A stretch of DNA of 33,483 nt from DASZZV01 sp035544835 (lineage in GTDB: Bacteria > Acidobacteriota > Thermoanaerobaculia > Gp7-AA8). Below the pieces are notes generated by a model. The model saw only the letters and a program-made list of their open reading frames with translations, made no database searches and had not been told where the DNA came from. This document shows positions 1 through 8,123 of this stretch, one piece after another. The position numbers were made by a program, and so were the translations under genes. The DNA lies in assembly GCA_035544835.1 (NCBI GenBank), contig DASZZV010000247.1, positions 1-33,483 of the forward strand, given 5' to 3'. The stretch's first letter is position 1. Every line of letters begins with the position of its first letter.

Positions 1-67
1 AAAAGACAACAAAGGGCGGCGGCGCGGGACGCCGCCGGGCCAGGCGACAGGATGTCGCCACTCCGGG
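1..67. repeat. Truncated copy of the 'GGCGGCGGCGCGGGAC' palindromic repeat (right arm)
   Basis: This stretch matches the right arm of the inverted repeat at 13981-14110: the same order of a GGCGGCGGCGCGGGAC block, a GCCAGGCG block, and AGGATGTCGCCACTCCG. The left arm would lie outside the window. It ends directly at the stop codon of the M28 peptidase gene, so it may form part of that transcript's 3' end. Confidence 0.75.
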
Positions 68-68
68 G

Positions 69-1793
69 CTATCGGCCTGCTTCCCGAAGGCTCTTCTGTC
101 GCGCCGCAAGAAACTCGTCGCCGGCTTTCCACGACGGCAGCGTGCTGGTCCTGGCTGCTTCCCATCCGATCCAGTAGCCGAGTTGCGCGATCTGCGCACC
201 CTCGGAAAAATCCCACGACTCCTCGAACTCGTCGCTGGGCTGATGGTAGCGATTCTCCTTGTAATCCTTGAACTGCTTATTGCCCCAGTCTTTCGGCTTG
301 CCGGCGTACTCGTCTCCCGGATCGATCGAGAAGGAGGGGATGCCGACTTTGGCCAGGCTGAAGTGATCGGAGCGGTAGTACGAACCCTGCTCGGGATGCA
401 GGTCGGAATCGATACGAATCCCCATCGCCCTGGTCACGCGAAGTGCCGTCGGATAGAACGTCGTCCGATCAGCTCCAAGCATGGTCACGTTGGCGACTTT
501 TCCGAACTCGTCGATGCTGTCGAAGTTCAGGTTCAGCGCGATCCTGCCGGCAGGAACGGTCGGGTGGCGGCCGTAATACTCGGAACCGAGCAGTCCCTGC
601 TCTTCCGCGGCGACCGCGGCAAAAACGATCGATCGTTTCGGTCGGGGCTGCGTATCGGCCCAGACTCTGGCCAACTCCAGCAGGACGGCGCAGCCGGTGG
701 CGTTGTCGATCGCGCCGTTGTAAATCGGATCGCCGTTTTTGGGTGTTCCGACACCGAGGTGATCGTGATGTGCGGTGTAGAGAACGGCCTCGTCACGAAG
801 CTTCGGATCGCTTCCCTCGAGGCGGGCAACGACATTCGCGGTGTCAATCGTGCGAATGTGGTTGCTGATGGTTCCGACCACGCGCACGCCGTTGAGGGGG
901 ATTGGCCGGAAGTCGCGGGAGTGCGCCTGATGCACGACCGTCTCGAGGTCCAAACCCGCCAGGGACATGAGCTTCGCCGCGGTCGGCGCCGTCACCCATC
1001 CGGCCATACTGAGGGCTGGATCACCCGGGTTCACCTTCACGTAGGCGCGTTCGCGTCCCCACGAGTTTCGAACCACGGTCCAGGGATAGCCCGCCGCATC
1101 GTCGGTGTGAATGAGAATCGCTCCCTTCGCTCCGAGTCTGGTCGCCATCTCGAATTTGTAGGTCCAGCGCCCGTAGTAGGTACGAGCCTTCCCCTTGAAG
1201 AGTTCGGGCTCACCAGCCGAGCCTGGAGGATCATCGACGAGCATGACGATCGTCTTCCCGCGCACGTCGAGGCCTTTGTAATCGTCCCAGTTGTACTCGG
1301 GCGCCACCACGCCATGGCCGACGAAAACCACATCGGAGTCGAGGCTGCTCGACTCGGCCTGGGTCTGGTCGGAAGCGACGTACTCCTCGAGATAGGTAAG
1401 CTTGTTCTGCTGGCCACCCTTCTCGAAGCCAACGCTGGTGCGTTGGGGATCAGTCGTGATGCCGATCAGGGGTACCTTCTGGTAGTAGGTTCCGTCCGCG
1501 GCGCCGGGTTTCAACCCCATCGCTTCGAAGCGAGCCGCGATGTACTGCATCGCCAGATCGTCACCTCGTGTTCCGGGACCTCGTCCCTCCAGAAGATCGC
1601 TGGAGAGAAATCGCGTATGAGCCCTGATCTCATCGGCTCGAAAACGCGTCATGGCCTTGCTGACCGCAACCGGCATTTCCGACTTCGTGGCCGGATTCTG
1701 CTTCGTGGTGGAGGAAGATGGGGCAGCAATGACGAGTGCACTACTGGTTAGGGCAACCACCAGGATGGCAACCCTTAAAGGTGTTCGCGTCAT
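69..1793 (-). CDS. Secreted M28 family zinc metallopeptidase (aminopeptidase type) with PA-like insert
   Basis: This is a zinc-dependent exopeptidase expected to remove N-terminal residues from peptides outside the cytoplasm. The start at 1793 is chosen because AAAGGAG lies 6 nt upstream of the ATG and the protein then opens with a clear signal peptide (MTRTPLRVAILVVALTSSA). An upstream in-frame ATG at 1862 would add 23 residues before it and has no such support. M28 hallmarks are visible: HHDHLG near residues 342-347, GAIDNATG shortly after, and EEQGLLGSEYY, which supply zinc ligands and the general base. The stretch before the catalytic core, with GHGVVAPEYNWDDYKGLDVRGK and related motifs, looks like the protease-associated (PA) domain often inserted in this family. 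Length is 574 residues, normal for PA-containing members. It is divergent from the GH-like lipoprotein gene, with start codons nearly touching. The family is secure; the exact substrate is not. Confidence 0.93.
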   Translation of the reverse strand: MTRTPLRVAILVVALTSSALVIAAPSSSTTKQNPATKSEMPVAVSKAMTRFRADEIRAHTRFLSSDLLEGRGPGTRGDDLAMQYIAARFEAMGLKPGAADGTYYQKVPLIGITTDPQRTSVGFEKGGQQNKLTYLEEYVASDQTQAESSSLDSDVVFVGHGVVAPEYNWDDYKGLDVRGKTIVMLVDDPPGSAGEPELFKGKARTYYGRWTYKFEMATRLGAKGAILIHTDDAAGYPWTVVRNSWGRERAYVKVNPGDPALSMAGWVTAPTAAKLMSLAGLDLETVVHQAHSRDFRPIPLNGVRVVGTISNHIRTIDTANVVARLEGSDPKLRDEAVLYTAHHDHLGVGTPKNGDPIYNGAIDNATGCAVLLELARVWADTQPRPKRSIVFAAVAAEEQGLLGSEYYGRHPTVPAGRIALNLNFDSIDEFGKVANVTMLGADRTTFYPTALRVTRAMGIRIDSDLHPEQGSYYRSDHFSLAKVGIPSFSIDPGDEYAGKPKDWGNKQFKDYKENRYHQPSDEFEESWDFSEGAQIAQLGYWIGWEAARTSTLPSWKAGDEFLAARQKSLREAGR

Positions 1794-3549
1794 GAGCTCT
1801 CCTTTAGATGTGGAACGATCGCCGCATGGGAAGCATGAAGAAGACGGGGATGATATCGCCATTCGACGAGGTATAGAAGGAACGCCGAAGACGAAGTTTC
1901 GGTGCGATGTTTTCGGTTTGGTCCTGACCCTCGTTCTGAGTGCGTCAGGGTGCCGCGCCAGAGCGTCCGAATATCAAAGCCGATGGCTCCGACTCGAGGG
2001 GCAGTCCGGAAAGCTGCGGTGCCCTGATCCCCTAAGCTGGATTCAGCATCGCCAGGCGGCGGTGCAACGTCTGGCCGCCATGCGTCCAGAGGCGCGTCTG
2101 CCACTTCGCATCCGGCTGGACGCAAACCTAGTCGAGGCCGCGAAACGGCGCCGGGCGATTCATCCTGTATCGCGATGTGGTGATGCCCTCTGCGGCGTCG
2201 CCTCCGAGGAATTCGATGACGAATGGGATCGACTCACCGCCGCCTCACTTTTTACCCCCGATGGAGCTGACGAAATCAAAAGCGAGGCCTTCGGAGCGGC
2301 GCTCATCGACACCTTTCACGGTGAGAACGTAGACGCCGTTGCCGCGGCACTGCTGCGAGCAAACCTCATCAGCAGCCCGGCCGCACTGGCAGATTTGAAC
2401 GACGAGCTCCTCGAGATTCCGGCTATAGCGTCGCTCTTCAGATCTCTCGACCCGACGCATAAGAACAGTTACGAAGAACTGGCAGAACAGCTCGATCACC
2501 TCCCGCCGGCGCGGTTTGCTCAGTGGATACAGAAGCTGCGGCAACTTCCCGCTTCTCACCATGACACGGCGCTGCATCTACCGCTGCTCGGAGCAACCTT
2601 CTCGGTCATCAACAACATCGGGGAGAGTCCCATCAGCGATCGATCGCATCTCGAGGTCGAACATCTCCACGATCTCGGATACAACGCCCTGGCCCTCATC
2701 CCCTTCGCCGGACAGGACGGTCCTTACGCCGACGAGGTACGGATGTGGAACCGGAGTCCCGAGAGCGAGACCGACCTCGATCTCCAGATCGTGTCCCGAC
2801 ACGCTCACGCACTCGGTATGACGTTGTTGCTGAAACCCCAGGTCTGGGTCGGTCACGGAACCGACTCCCTTCACATCGACCCTCGTGGTGGATGGGAAAA
2901 GTGGTTCGCCTCGTATCGTCGCTTCATCCTTCATCACGCCATGGTGGCGCGGCTGCAAGGCATCGAATGGCTGGCGGTTGGAACAGAGCTGACGCTGACC
3001 GAGAAACAACCTCAGTGGCATCAGCTCATCAGGGATGTCCGTGCCCTATATCAAGGGCACATCGTGTACGCCGCAAACTGGGACGCCTTCGCGGCAACGC
3101 CGTTGTGGAATGAGCTCGATGCAGTCGGTATCGATGTTTATGCGCCGCTGGCAAAGAAGGACGACGCGACCGACGCAGAATTACTGCAGGGTGCCCGAGC
3201 GAATGTCGATGAAGTGACACGTCTGGCTGCGAAGGTAGAGAAGCCTGTCATTCTCACGGAGCTCGGCTTTCCGTCTACCAGAGCGCCCTGGCGCGAACCA
3301 TGGAATGAGAGACGCGACGAGCCGGTCAGCCACGTCGACCAGGCCCGCTGTTATCGAGCATTTCTTACGGCCCTCGGCGAGGCTCCGTGGTTTACAGGTC
3401 TCTTCATCTGGAAGTACGAGAGCGATCCCGGGTTCCGGGACCCCAGCGGTTTCTTCCCCGATTACAAGCCGGCACAGAAAGTCATAGAATCGTTCCTCGC
3501 CGATGCCGCAGGACGAAAGCGTAACGATCCGGCCCGCCGCACGCGCTGA
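1792..3549 (+). CDS. Putative lipoprotein with glycoside-hydrolase-type TIM barrel (GH113-like)
   Basis: The C-terminal half looks like a retaining TIM-barrel glycoside hydrolase related to GH113/GTA-type proteins. A strand ends in WLAVGTEL (candidate acid/base Glu about residue 399) and a later one in VILTELGFPS (candidate nucleophile Glu about 490), followed by GLFIWKYESDPG near the end. The N-terminal half (about residues 60-265) is not recognised. A hydrophobic segment ending in LVLSASGC resembles a lipobox, though Ala at -3 is atypical, so surface lipoprotein status is an inference. The start is uncertain: the ATG at 1792 leaves about 40 residues before the hydrophobic segment and has no good ribosome binding site, and no better start was found nearby. 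The 3' end overlaps the GNAT gene by 47 nt. An inactive barrel or another GH family is possible. Confidence 0.62.
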   Translation: MSSPLDVERSPHGKHEEDGDDIAIRRGIEGTPKTKFRCDVFGLVLTLVLSASGCRARASEYQSRWLRLEGQSGKLRCPDPLSWIQHRQAAVQRLAAMRPEARLPLRIRLDANLVEAAKRRRAIHPVSRCGDALCGVASEEFDDEWDRLTAASLFTPDGADEIKSEAFGAALIDTFHGENVDAVAAALLRANLISSPAALADLNDELLEIPAIASLFRSLDPTHKNSYEELAEQLDHLPPARFAQWIQKLRQLPASHHDTALHLPLLGATFSVINNIGESPISDRSHLEVEHLHDLGYNALALIPFAGQDGPYADEVRMWNRSPESETDLDLQIVSRHAHALGMTLLLKPQVWVGHGTDSLHIDPRGGWEKWFASYRRFILHHAMVARLQGIEWLAVGTELTLTEKQPQWHQLIRDVRALYQGHIVYAANWDAFAATPLWNELDAVGIDVYAPLAKKDDATDAELLQGARANVDEVTRLAAKVEKPVILTELGFPSTRAPWREPWNERRDEPVSHVDQARCYRAFLTALGEAPWFTGLFIWKYESDPGFRDPSGFFPDYKPAQKVIESFLADAAGRKRNDPARRTR

Positions 3550-3976
3550 CCTTCCGGCGCTGGTCGCTCTTTACCGTGAGCTCGAGAGCGAGTCTTCGCG
3601 AGTCGATCTCCCGATCGCCGAGTCGATTTTCGAGCGCATTCAGAAGTACCCGGATTATTCGATCTACCTTGCCACCGAAGCCGGAGCGGTAATTGGAACG
3701 TTCGCGCTACTGATCATGGAGGCGATCGGCGAGCGATGTGCGCCGGTGGGAATCGTTGAAGACGTCGTAGTCGCTCGGAGCGCCAGAAGCAGAGGAATCG
3801 GCGGCGCCATGATGCGCTTCGCCATGGATCGATGCACCGCGGCGGGTTGCTACAAGATCGTGCTCTCCAGCAACGCTCGGCGCAGGGATGCTCATCGCTT
3901 CTATGAATCGTTAGGCTTCGAGCGCCATGGTTACAGCTTCGTTGTAAAGCTTTCCAGGAACGATCAAGGGAAGTGA
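3503..3976 (+). CDS. GNAT family N-acetyltransferase
   Basis: This cytoplasmic protein should transfer an acetyl group from acetyl-CoA to an unknown amine. It has the full GNAT fold order in 157 residues: an N-terminal TIRPAARADLPALVALYREL strand-helix, a central strand ending in EDVVVARSARSRGIGGAMM with the pyrophosphate-binding R-x-x-G-I-G-G loop, and a C-terminal AHRFYESLGFERHGYSFV segment typical of the family. It begins inside the last 47 nt of the preceding GH-like gene in another frame, which implies co-transcription and possibly translational coupling. No clear Shine-Dalgarno is seen. Substrate cannot be deduced. Confidence 0.88.
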   Translation: MPQDESVTIRPAARADLPALVALYRELESESSRVDLPIAESIFERIQKYPDYSIYLATEAGAVIGTFALLIMEAIGERCAPVGIVEDVVVARSARSRGIGGAMMRFAMDRCTAAGCYKIVLSSNARRRDAHRFYESLGFERHGYSFVVKLSRNDQGK

Positions 3977-4046
3977 GCTGCAGACACCTCGAGGCCGCGC
4001 AACTCCCCACCTTCATCTCCGTATCTACTGTGAGAAGGAGTCGAAC

Positions 4047-4358
4047 ATGTTCGCGTTGCTCACAATATTCGGAGTTCTCCTGGTCGCCCCGATCGCCCTC
4101 ATTGGTGTGGTACTGACCGGCGTGGGCTTCATCCTGAAGATGGTCATCAGAATCATTACCATGCCTTTCCTGCTGATCGGAGTCACCGTCAAGGCGGCCG
4201 CCTTCCTGATTCTGATCGTCATCGCCGTGGCACTGGTGCTCCCGCTCCTGATGGGCGCGGCCTTCGTAATCGGTGTCGGCCTGCTCGCCGCCTGGGGCAC
4301 GTTGTCGCTTCTCGCCGCCGTTCTCGGCCAGAGAAGCGTGGGCGTAATCAAGCTCTGA
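4047..4358 (+). CDS. Small hydrophobic membrane protein, unknown function
   Basis: This 103-residue protein is almost entirely hydrophobic, with about three to four transmembrane stretches (roughly 2-27, 31-45, 49-74, 78-97) and very few charged residues (K31, R35, K49). A strong GAAGGAG lies 8 nt before the ATG, so translation is likely. It is rich in Val, Ile, Leu and Ala and has no recognisable motif. It follows the GNAT gene by 70 nt in the same orientation. Its family is not recognised; a phage-shock-like or membrane-stress role would be speculation. Confidence 0.7.
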   Translation: MFALLTIFGVLLVAPIALIGVVLTGVGFILKMVIRIITMPFLLIGVTVKAAAFLILIVIAVALVLPLLMGAAFVIGVGLLAAWGTLSLLAAVLGQRSVGVIKL

Positions 4359-4476
4359 CACGTCCAGGCACCGGTGGCGTTAAACTTGGCCGGCGCTGAA
4401 CCAACAGCGAATCTCTTCCACTACCTGGTCGGGCGTGCCTACCGGGCACGTCCCAAACCTCCATATGGGGAAATCA

Positions 4477-4809
4477 ATGTTCGATGGCATCGATGAGTCG
4501 CAAGCCGACACCTTGCTCAATCCCGAAGAGCACGAAGAAGTCGCTCACATTCAGCGTCACGTCGAACTGGCTGTCTCTGAAGAGGACAAGGCCAAGCTCG
4601 CCTGGCGCGCAACCTCGATTTACCTGGCCGCGTTCGCGCGGGAAATCAACCGGCTGAGGGATCGGATCGGCACGCTGACCCAGACCCACCTGCCGAAGGA
4701 CTGTTCCTGCCGGCATCACCCTCAAGATCACACCACAGCGGTGATTTGCGGGATTTGTTGGAGCGGGGAGCCCGATCCGCTCGCGCAACGCTTCGGACTT
4801 ACCCATTGA
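4477..4809 (+). CDS. Hypothetical protein with Cys/His-rich C-terminus
   Basis: I do not recognise this 110-residue protein. The N-terminal two thirds are acidic and helical (EEHEEVAHIQRHVELAVSEE and following), then a basic helix. The C-terminus holds a cluster CSCRHHPQDH...CGIC that could bind zinc. The ATG at 4477 is preferred because GGGGAA sits just upstream; an in-frame ATG at 4465 and a GTG at 4435 are alternatives that would add 4 or 14 residues. It stands alone between the small membrane protein and the M4 protease leader region. A zinc-ribbon-like regulator or adaptor is possible but unproven. Confidence 0.55.
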   Translation: MFDGIDESQADTLLNPEEHEEVAHIQRHVELAVSEEDKAKLAWRATSIYLAAFAREINRLRDRIGTLTQTHLPKDCSCRHHPQDHTTAVICGICWSGEPDPLAQRFGLTH

Positions 4810-4898
4810 GCCGGGTCTCGTTTTAGACCTCTGGCGTGTTTTTGACCCACCATTTCCTCGCCTGCGCTGTCCAACGGCCGCAATATTGACCCATGCGT

Positions 4899-4933
4899 TT
4901 GAATGACAGCACAATAAACTGTTTGATTACAAT
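4899..4933 (+). promoter_or_regulatory. Possible promoter of the M4 protease gene
   Basis: TTGAAT at 4899-4904 and TTTGAT at 4922-4927 are spaced by 17 nt in the only AT-rich part of the 210-nt leader, and TACAAT follows at 4928-4933. This is a weak match to sigma-70-type elements and is offered only as a candidate. The rest of the leader (4934-5010) shows no recognised element. Confidence 0.25.
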
Positions 4934-5019
4934 GACTTAACACGTTTCACAAGACTTGGTATCGGCCGTGCTCTATAGCCAGCCCGCAAGCTTCATAATT
5001 TTGAAAGGGAGACATGAGC

Positions 5020-7185
5020 ATGAAGAAGTTCTTTGCTTCAGTCCTGGTCGTACTCACGGCGAGCGTCACGTTCGCGAAAGATCCTGCCGCGAACGGCATC
5101 GACATCAAGGGGACCGACCACAAAGGCGTCCCGACGTTTGTAACTGGAAACATCGGGCATCTTGGTAACGGAGCCCCGGACCAGGCCGCAAAGGCCTTTC
5201 TCAAGGCGAATGTCGGCTCTATCTTCGGCGCGGTTGGCACTGAGGACTTTGACGCGAAGAGCGTGACGAGTGACGCCTTGGGACAGACCCACGTCAAGCT
5301 CCAGCAAACCCTTCGTGGTCTTCCGGTCATCGGCGGTGAGCTGATCGTACATAGCGATCGCACCGGCAACGTCGTCGCCATCAACGGCCGTTTCGCCGCT
5401 GACCGCGACTTGCCGCGCGCACCCAAGATGGACAGCCGCGCCGCCGTCGAGAAAGCGGCCGCACAGGCCGGCATCACGAACTGGCAGGCCCTCGGAAACC
5501 CGACCCTGACCTATGTCGTGAACGAAAAGAGCAACGCCTTCCTGGCGTGGGTCGTTCGCGCCTCCTACAACAACGGCGGTCCGCAGATCGACAAGATCTA
5601 TGCCGATGCCACTACCGGCGATCTCGTTCAGAAGTCTCCCGAGTACTACTACGCGAAAAGCCGTAGTGTCTATAGCGCCAACAACGGCACCTCCCTTCCG
5701 GGCACGTTGAAGATCAGCGAGGGTGGTGCGCTCACTGGCGACGCCGCAATTGATGCTGCTTACAACTACTCTGGCAACGTCTACGACTTCTACATGAACG
5801 TTCACGGCCGCAATTCGTACGACAACGCCGGCGCGACGATGAAGTCTTCGGCCCATTACAGCACCAGCTACAACAACGCCTTCTGGAACGGAACGCAGAT
5901 GGTGTACGGCGACGGCGACGGAACGCAGTTCATCGCCCTGTCCCGAGCCCTCGACGTCGACGCTCATGAGCTGACCCACGCCGTCACCGAGCGCACCGCC
6001 AATCTCAACTACTCCAACGAGTCCGGTGCACTGAATGAAGCCAACTCCGACATCCAGGGCAACAGCACCGAGGCCTACACCAGAAATGGCTGGACCCCGG
6101 ACGCCGCCACCTGGCAGGTCGGCGAAGACATCTACACTCCCGGAACGGCAGGTGACGCCCTCCGTAGCATGTCCGACCCCGCCATCAACGGCGACTACGA
6201 CTGGTACCCCACCCGCTACACCGGCACTGCCGACAATGGCGGTGTGCACAGTAACTCCGGCATCGGCAACCTGGCCTTCAACAAGATGGTCATGGGTGGC
6301 ACGCATCCCCGCGGCAAGAGCACCGTCAACGTCACTCCGCTGAGCGCCACCTCCGGCACCTCGATGCAGATGGCGTCGAAGATCTGGTACCGCGCGCTCA
6401 CCGTGTACATGACCTCGACCACGAACTTTGCCGGAGCCCGCACGGCGACGTCATCGGCCGCGACTGACCTTTACGGCGCTGCAGCCGCCGCAACCGTCAA
6501 CCAGGCCTGGGACTGTGTCGGCGTCCCGGGTGGAACGGGTGGCGGTGGCACCACGACCCTTTCCAACGGCGTGGCCGTCTCCAGCCTCTCCGGCGCCACG
6601 GGCAGCTTCACCGGTTACAAGATCACCGTCCCCACTGGCCAGACTCAGCTTCAGATCGTGATGTCGGGTGGAACCGGCGACGCCGACATGTATGTCAAGC
6701 GTGGCTCCGCCCCCACCAAGACCGTTTACGATTACCGCCCGTACCTTACCGGTAATAACGAGACCGTCACTGTCACCAATCCGGTCGCAGGCGACTGGTA
6801 CATCAACCTCGACGGCTACGCCGCCTACTCGGGCGTGACCCTCAAGGCTACCTACAGCGGAACCGCACCACCCCCGCCGGGCTGCACCAGCTATAGCGGA
6901 TCGCTCTCCGGCACGGGAGTCTCGCAGATTCAGCCGAACGGTACGTACTACCAGAGCACCATCTCCGGAACGCACACCGCAAAGCTGACCGGTCCCGCCT
7001 CCGGCGCCGACTTTGATCTCTACCTCCTGAAATGGAATGGCTCGGCATGGGCTCAGGTCGCAGCTTCTGAGAGCGCCACAGCCAACGAGAACATCAGCTA
7101 CGCCGGCACGTCTGGTTACTACGAGTGGAAAGTCCTCTCGTACAGCGGCAGCGGCAGCTACACGCTCTGCACCACCAAGCCGTAA
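5020..7185 (+). CDS. Secreted M4 family (thermolysin-type) metallopeptidase with two C-terminal PPC-like domains
   Basis: This is an extracellular zinc endopeptidase. Order of parts: signal peptide (MKKFFASVLVVLTASVTFA), FTP/PepSY-type propeptide (about residues 25-200, with HVKLQQTLRGLPVIGGEL), the M4 catalytic domain with HELTH at 316-320 and NEANSD giving Glu340, then two beta-sandwich modules of about 100 residues each that resemble pre-peptidase C-terminal (PPC) domains. The 20-residue step from the second His to the third ligand Glu matches thermolysin. The ATG at 5020 is preferred over 5014 because AGGGAG is 8 nt from it but only 2 nt from the first ATG. Between the two PPC domains is a PPPP linker. 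The gene stands alone, followed by a strong terminator. Propeptide removal and PPC cleavage would be expected during export. Confidence 0.95.
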   Translation: MKKFFASVLVVLTASVTFAKDPAANGIDIKGTDHKGVPTFVTGNIGHLGNGAPDQAAKAFLKANVGSIFGAVGTEDFDAKSVTSDALGQTHVKLQQTLRGLPVIGGELIVHSDRTGNVVAINGRFAADRDLPRAPKMDSRAAVEKAAAQAGITNWQALGNPTLTYVVNEKSNAFLAWVVRASYNNGGPQIDKIYADATTGDLVQKSPEYYYAKSRSVYSANNGTSLPGTLKISEGGALTGDAAIDAAYNYSGNVYDFYMNVHGRNSYDNAGATMKSSAHYSTSYNNAFWNGTQMVYGDGDGTQFIALSRALDVDAHELTHAVTERTANLNYSNESGALNEANSDIQGNSTEAYTRNGWTPDAATWQVGEDIYTPGTAGDALRSMSDPAINGDYDWYPTRYTGTADNGGVHSNSGIGNLAFNKMVMGGTHPRGKSTVNVTPLSATSGTSMQMASKIWYRALTVYMTSTTNFAGARTATSSAATDLYGAAAAATVNQAWDCVGVPGGTGGGGTTTLSNGVAVSSLSGATGSFTGYKITVPTGQTQLQIVMSGGTGDADMYVKRGSAPTKTVYDYRPYLTGNNETVTVTNPVAGDWYINLDGYAAYSGVTLKATYSGTAPPPPGCTSYSGSLSGTGVSQIQPNGTYYQSTISGTHTAKLTGPASGADFDLYLLKWNGSAWAQVAASESATANENISYAGTSGYYEWKVLSYSGSGSYTLCTTKP

Positions 7186-7209
7186 CTCTTTGCTGACCAC
7201 TGCATCTCG

Positions 7210-7242
7210 GGCCCGCTGCGAAAGCAGCGGGCCTTTTTGTTT
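7210..7242 (+). terminator. Rho-independent terminator after the M4 protease gene
   Basis: A perfect 10-bp stem (7210-7219 with 7224-7233) closes a GAAA tetraloop and is followed at once by TTTTTGTTT. It starts 25 nt after the M4 protease stop codon. Confidence 0.93.
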
Positions 7243-7282
7243 CTACCCGACAAGACCCTCCAAAGGCGTTTACACTGCAGCC

Positions 7283-7960
7283 GTGCGCCCTCTCTCCGAG
7301 ATCACATTGCTGTCCTTTACCGCGCTCATGACGATGGTGAACCCTCTGGCCGTCGTTCCGTCGTTCGTGGCCATGACCGCGCCGCTGAAACGGAGCGCGC
7401 GTGCCCGCGTCGCCCTGATCGCCGGAATAGCCACCACAACAGTGCTCACGATCTTTCTTCTGGCCGGAAACTATGTCTTCCAGTTCTTCGGAATTACCGT
7501 GCCGGCCTTTCAGATCATGGGAGGCACGATCTTCTTCGCCAACTCGCTTCGCACGCTCATGGAGGACGAACGGCGCCTGGTCAATACGGGCGGGGAGCAT
7601 CGCCTCGAGGATCCCTACGTTGCCGTCGCCGAGAGCCGTCCAGATTTCGACCCTACAGCGATTGCGGTCGTCCCGCTGGCCATCCCTCTGCTCTCCGGCC
7701 CGGGCGCCATCACGTCGGTGATGGTTCTCGTAAACCTCTACCCCAGGATGGAGCAGAAACTCGCCGTCCTGGTCGCCATTCTCGCCGTCGGCGCCGCCTC
7801 ATATCTCACCCTCATGGCGGCAATGCCACTTTCTCGAATGGTCGGAGATCGCGGTCGAGCCGTCTTCGAGAAAATCATGGCGCTGCTCCTCGGCGCCATC
7901 GGCGTTCAGTTCATCATCAACGGCCTCAAGCCCGTCATCGGCGACCTCCTTCAGCGGTAA
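7283..7960 (+). CDS. MarC family integral membrane protein
   Basis: This 225-residue protein has the MarC/UPF0056 layout: six transmembrane segments in two sets of three. The first set contains MTMVNPLAVVPSFVAMT, and the second LAIPLLSGPGAITSVMVLV, the paired N-P and G-P-G-A-I signatures of the family. A soluble acidic loop (about residues 97-125) separates them. The start is taken as GTG at 7283 because it gives family-typical length and N-terminus; codons upstream run through the M4 terminator. There is no strong ribosome binding site. MarC proteins are inner-membrane proteins whose transport role is unsettled; the old link to multiple antibiotic resistance was withdrawn for the E. coli protein. 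It converges on the metzincin gene across a palindromic repeat. Confidence 0.9.
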   Translation: MRPLSEITLLSFTALMTMVNPLAVVPSFVAMTAPLKRSARARVALIAGIATTTVLTIFLLAGNYVFQFFGITVPAFQIMGGTIFFANSLRTLMEDERRLVNTGGEHRLEDPYVAVAESRPDFDPTAIAVVPLAIPLLSGPGAITSVMVLVNLYPRMEQKLAVLVAILAVGAASYLTLMAAMPLSRMVGDRGRAVFEKIMALLLGAIGVQFIINGLKPVIGDLLQR

Positions 7961-7969
7961 CGCTACGCC

Positions 7970-8110
7970 GGTTGGTTCTTGTGTGGCACAGGCACTCTTG
8001 CCTGTGTGCCGGCCGTCGAGGCCGGCTTCTCTGTTGAATTGCAGCAGGAACGCCGCGGCTCGACGCCGCGGCACACAGGCAAGAGTGCCTGTGCCACGCA
8101 AGAACCAACC
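7970..8110. repeat. Long inverted repeat between convergent genes
   Basis: Arms 7970-8011 and 8069-8110 are 42 nt each and complementary except for one position. Each arm itself contains the smaller palindrome-like GGCACAGGCACTCTTGCCTG. The spacer holds two further short hairpins (GCCGGCC...GGCCGGC and CCGCGGC...GCCGCGG). It fills nearly all of the space between marC and the metzincin gene, so the transcript from either side would fold into a large hairpin. It may act as a bidirectional terminator or be a REP/MITE-type element. Confidence 0.85.
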
Positions 8111-8123
8111 GTCTAAGACGCCT

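Noticed and set aside
183..1751. 522-residue open frame on the plus strand opposite the M28 gene
   Set aside because: It is antisense to a gene with clear catalytic motifs and a Shine-Dalgarno, shows no domain, and long antisense frames are expected in GC-rich coding DNA.
5038..6306. 422-residue minus-strand frame opposite the M4 protease
   Set aside because: Val/Gly-rich shadow of the conserved HELTH-bearing frame with no recognisable motif.
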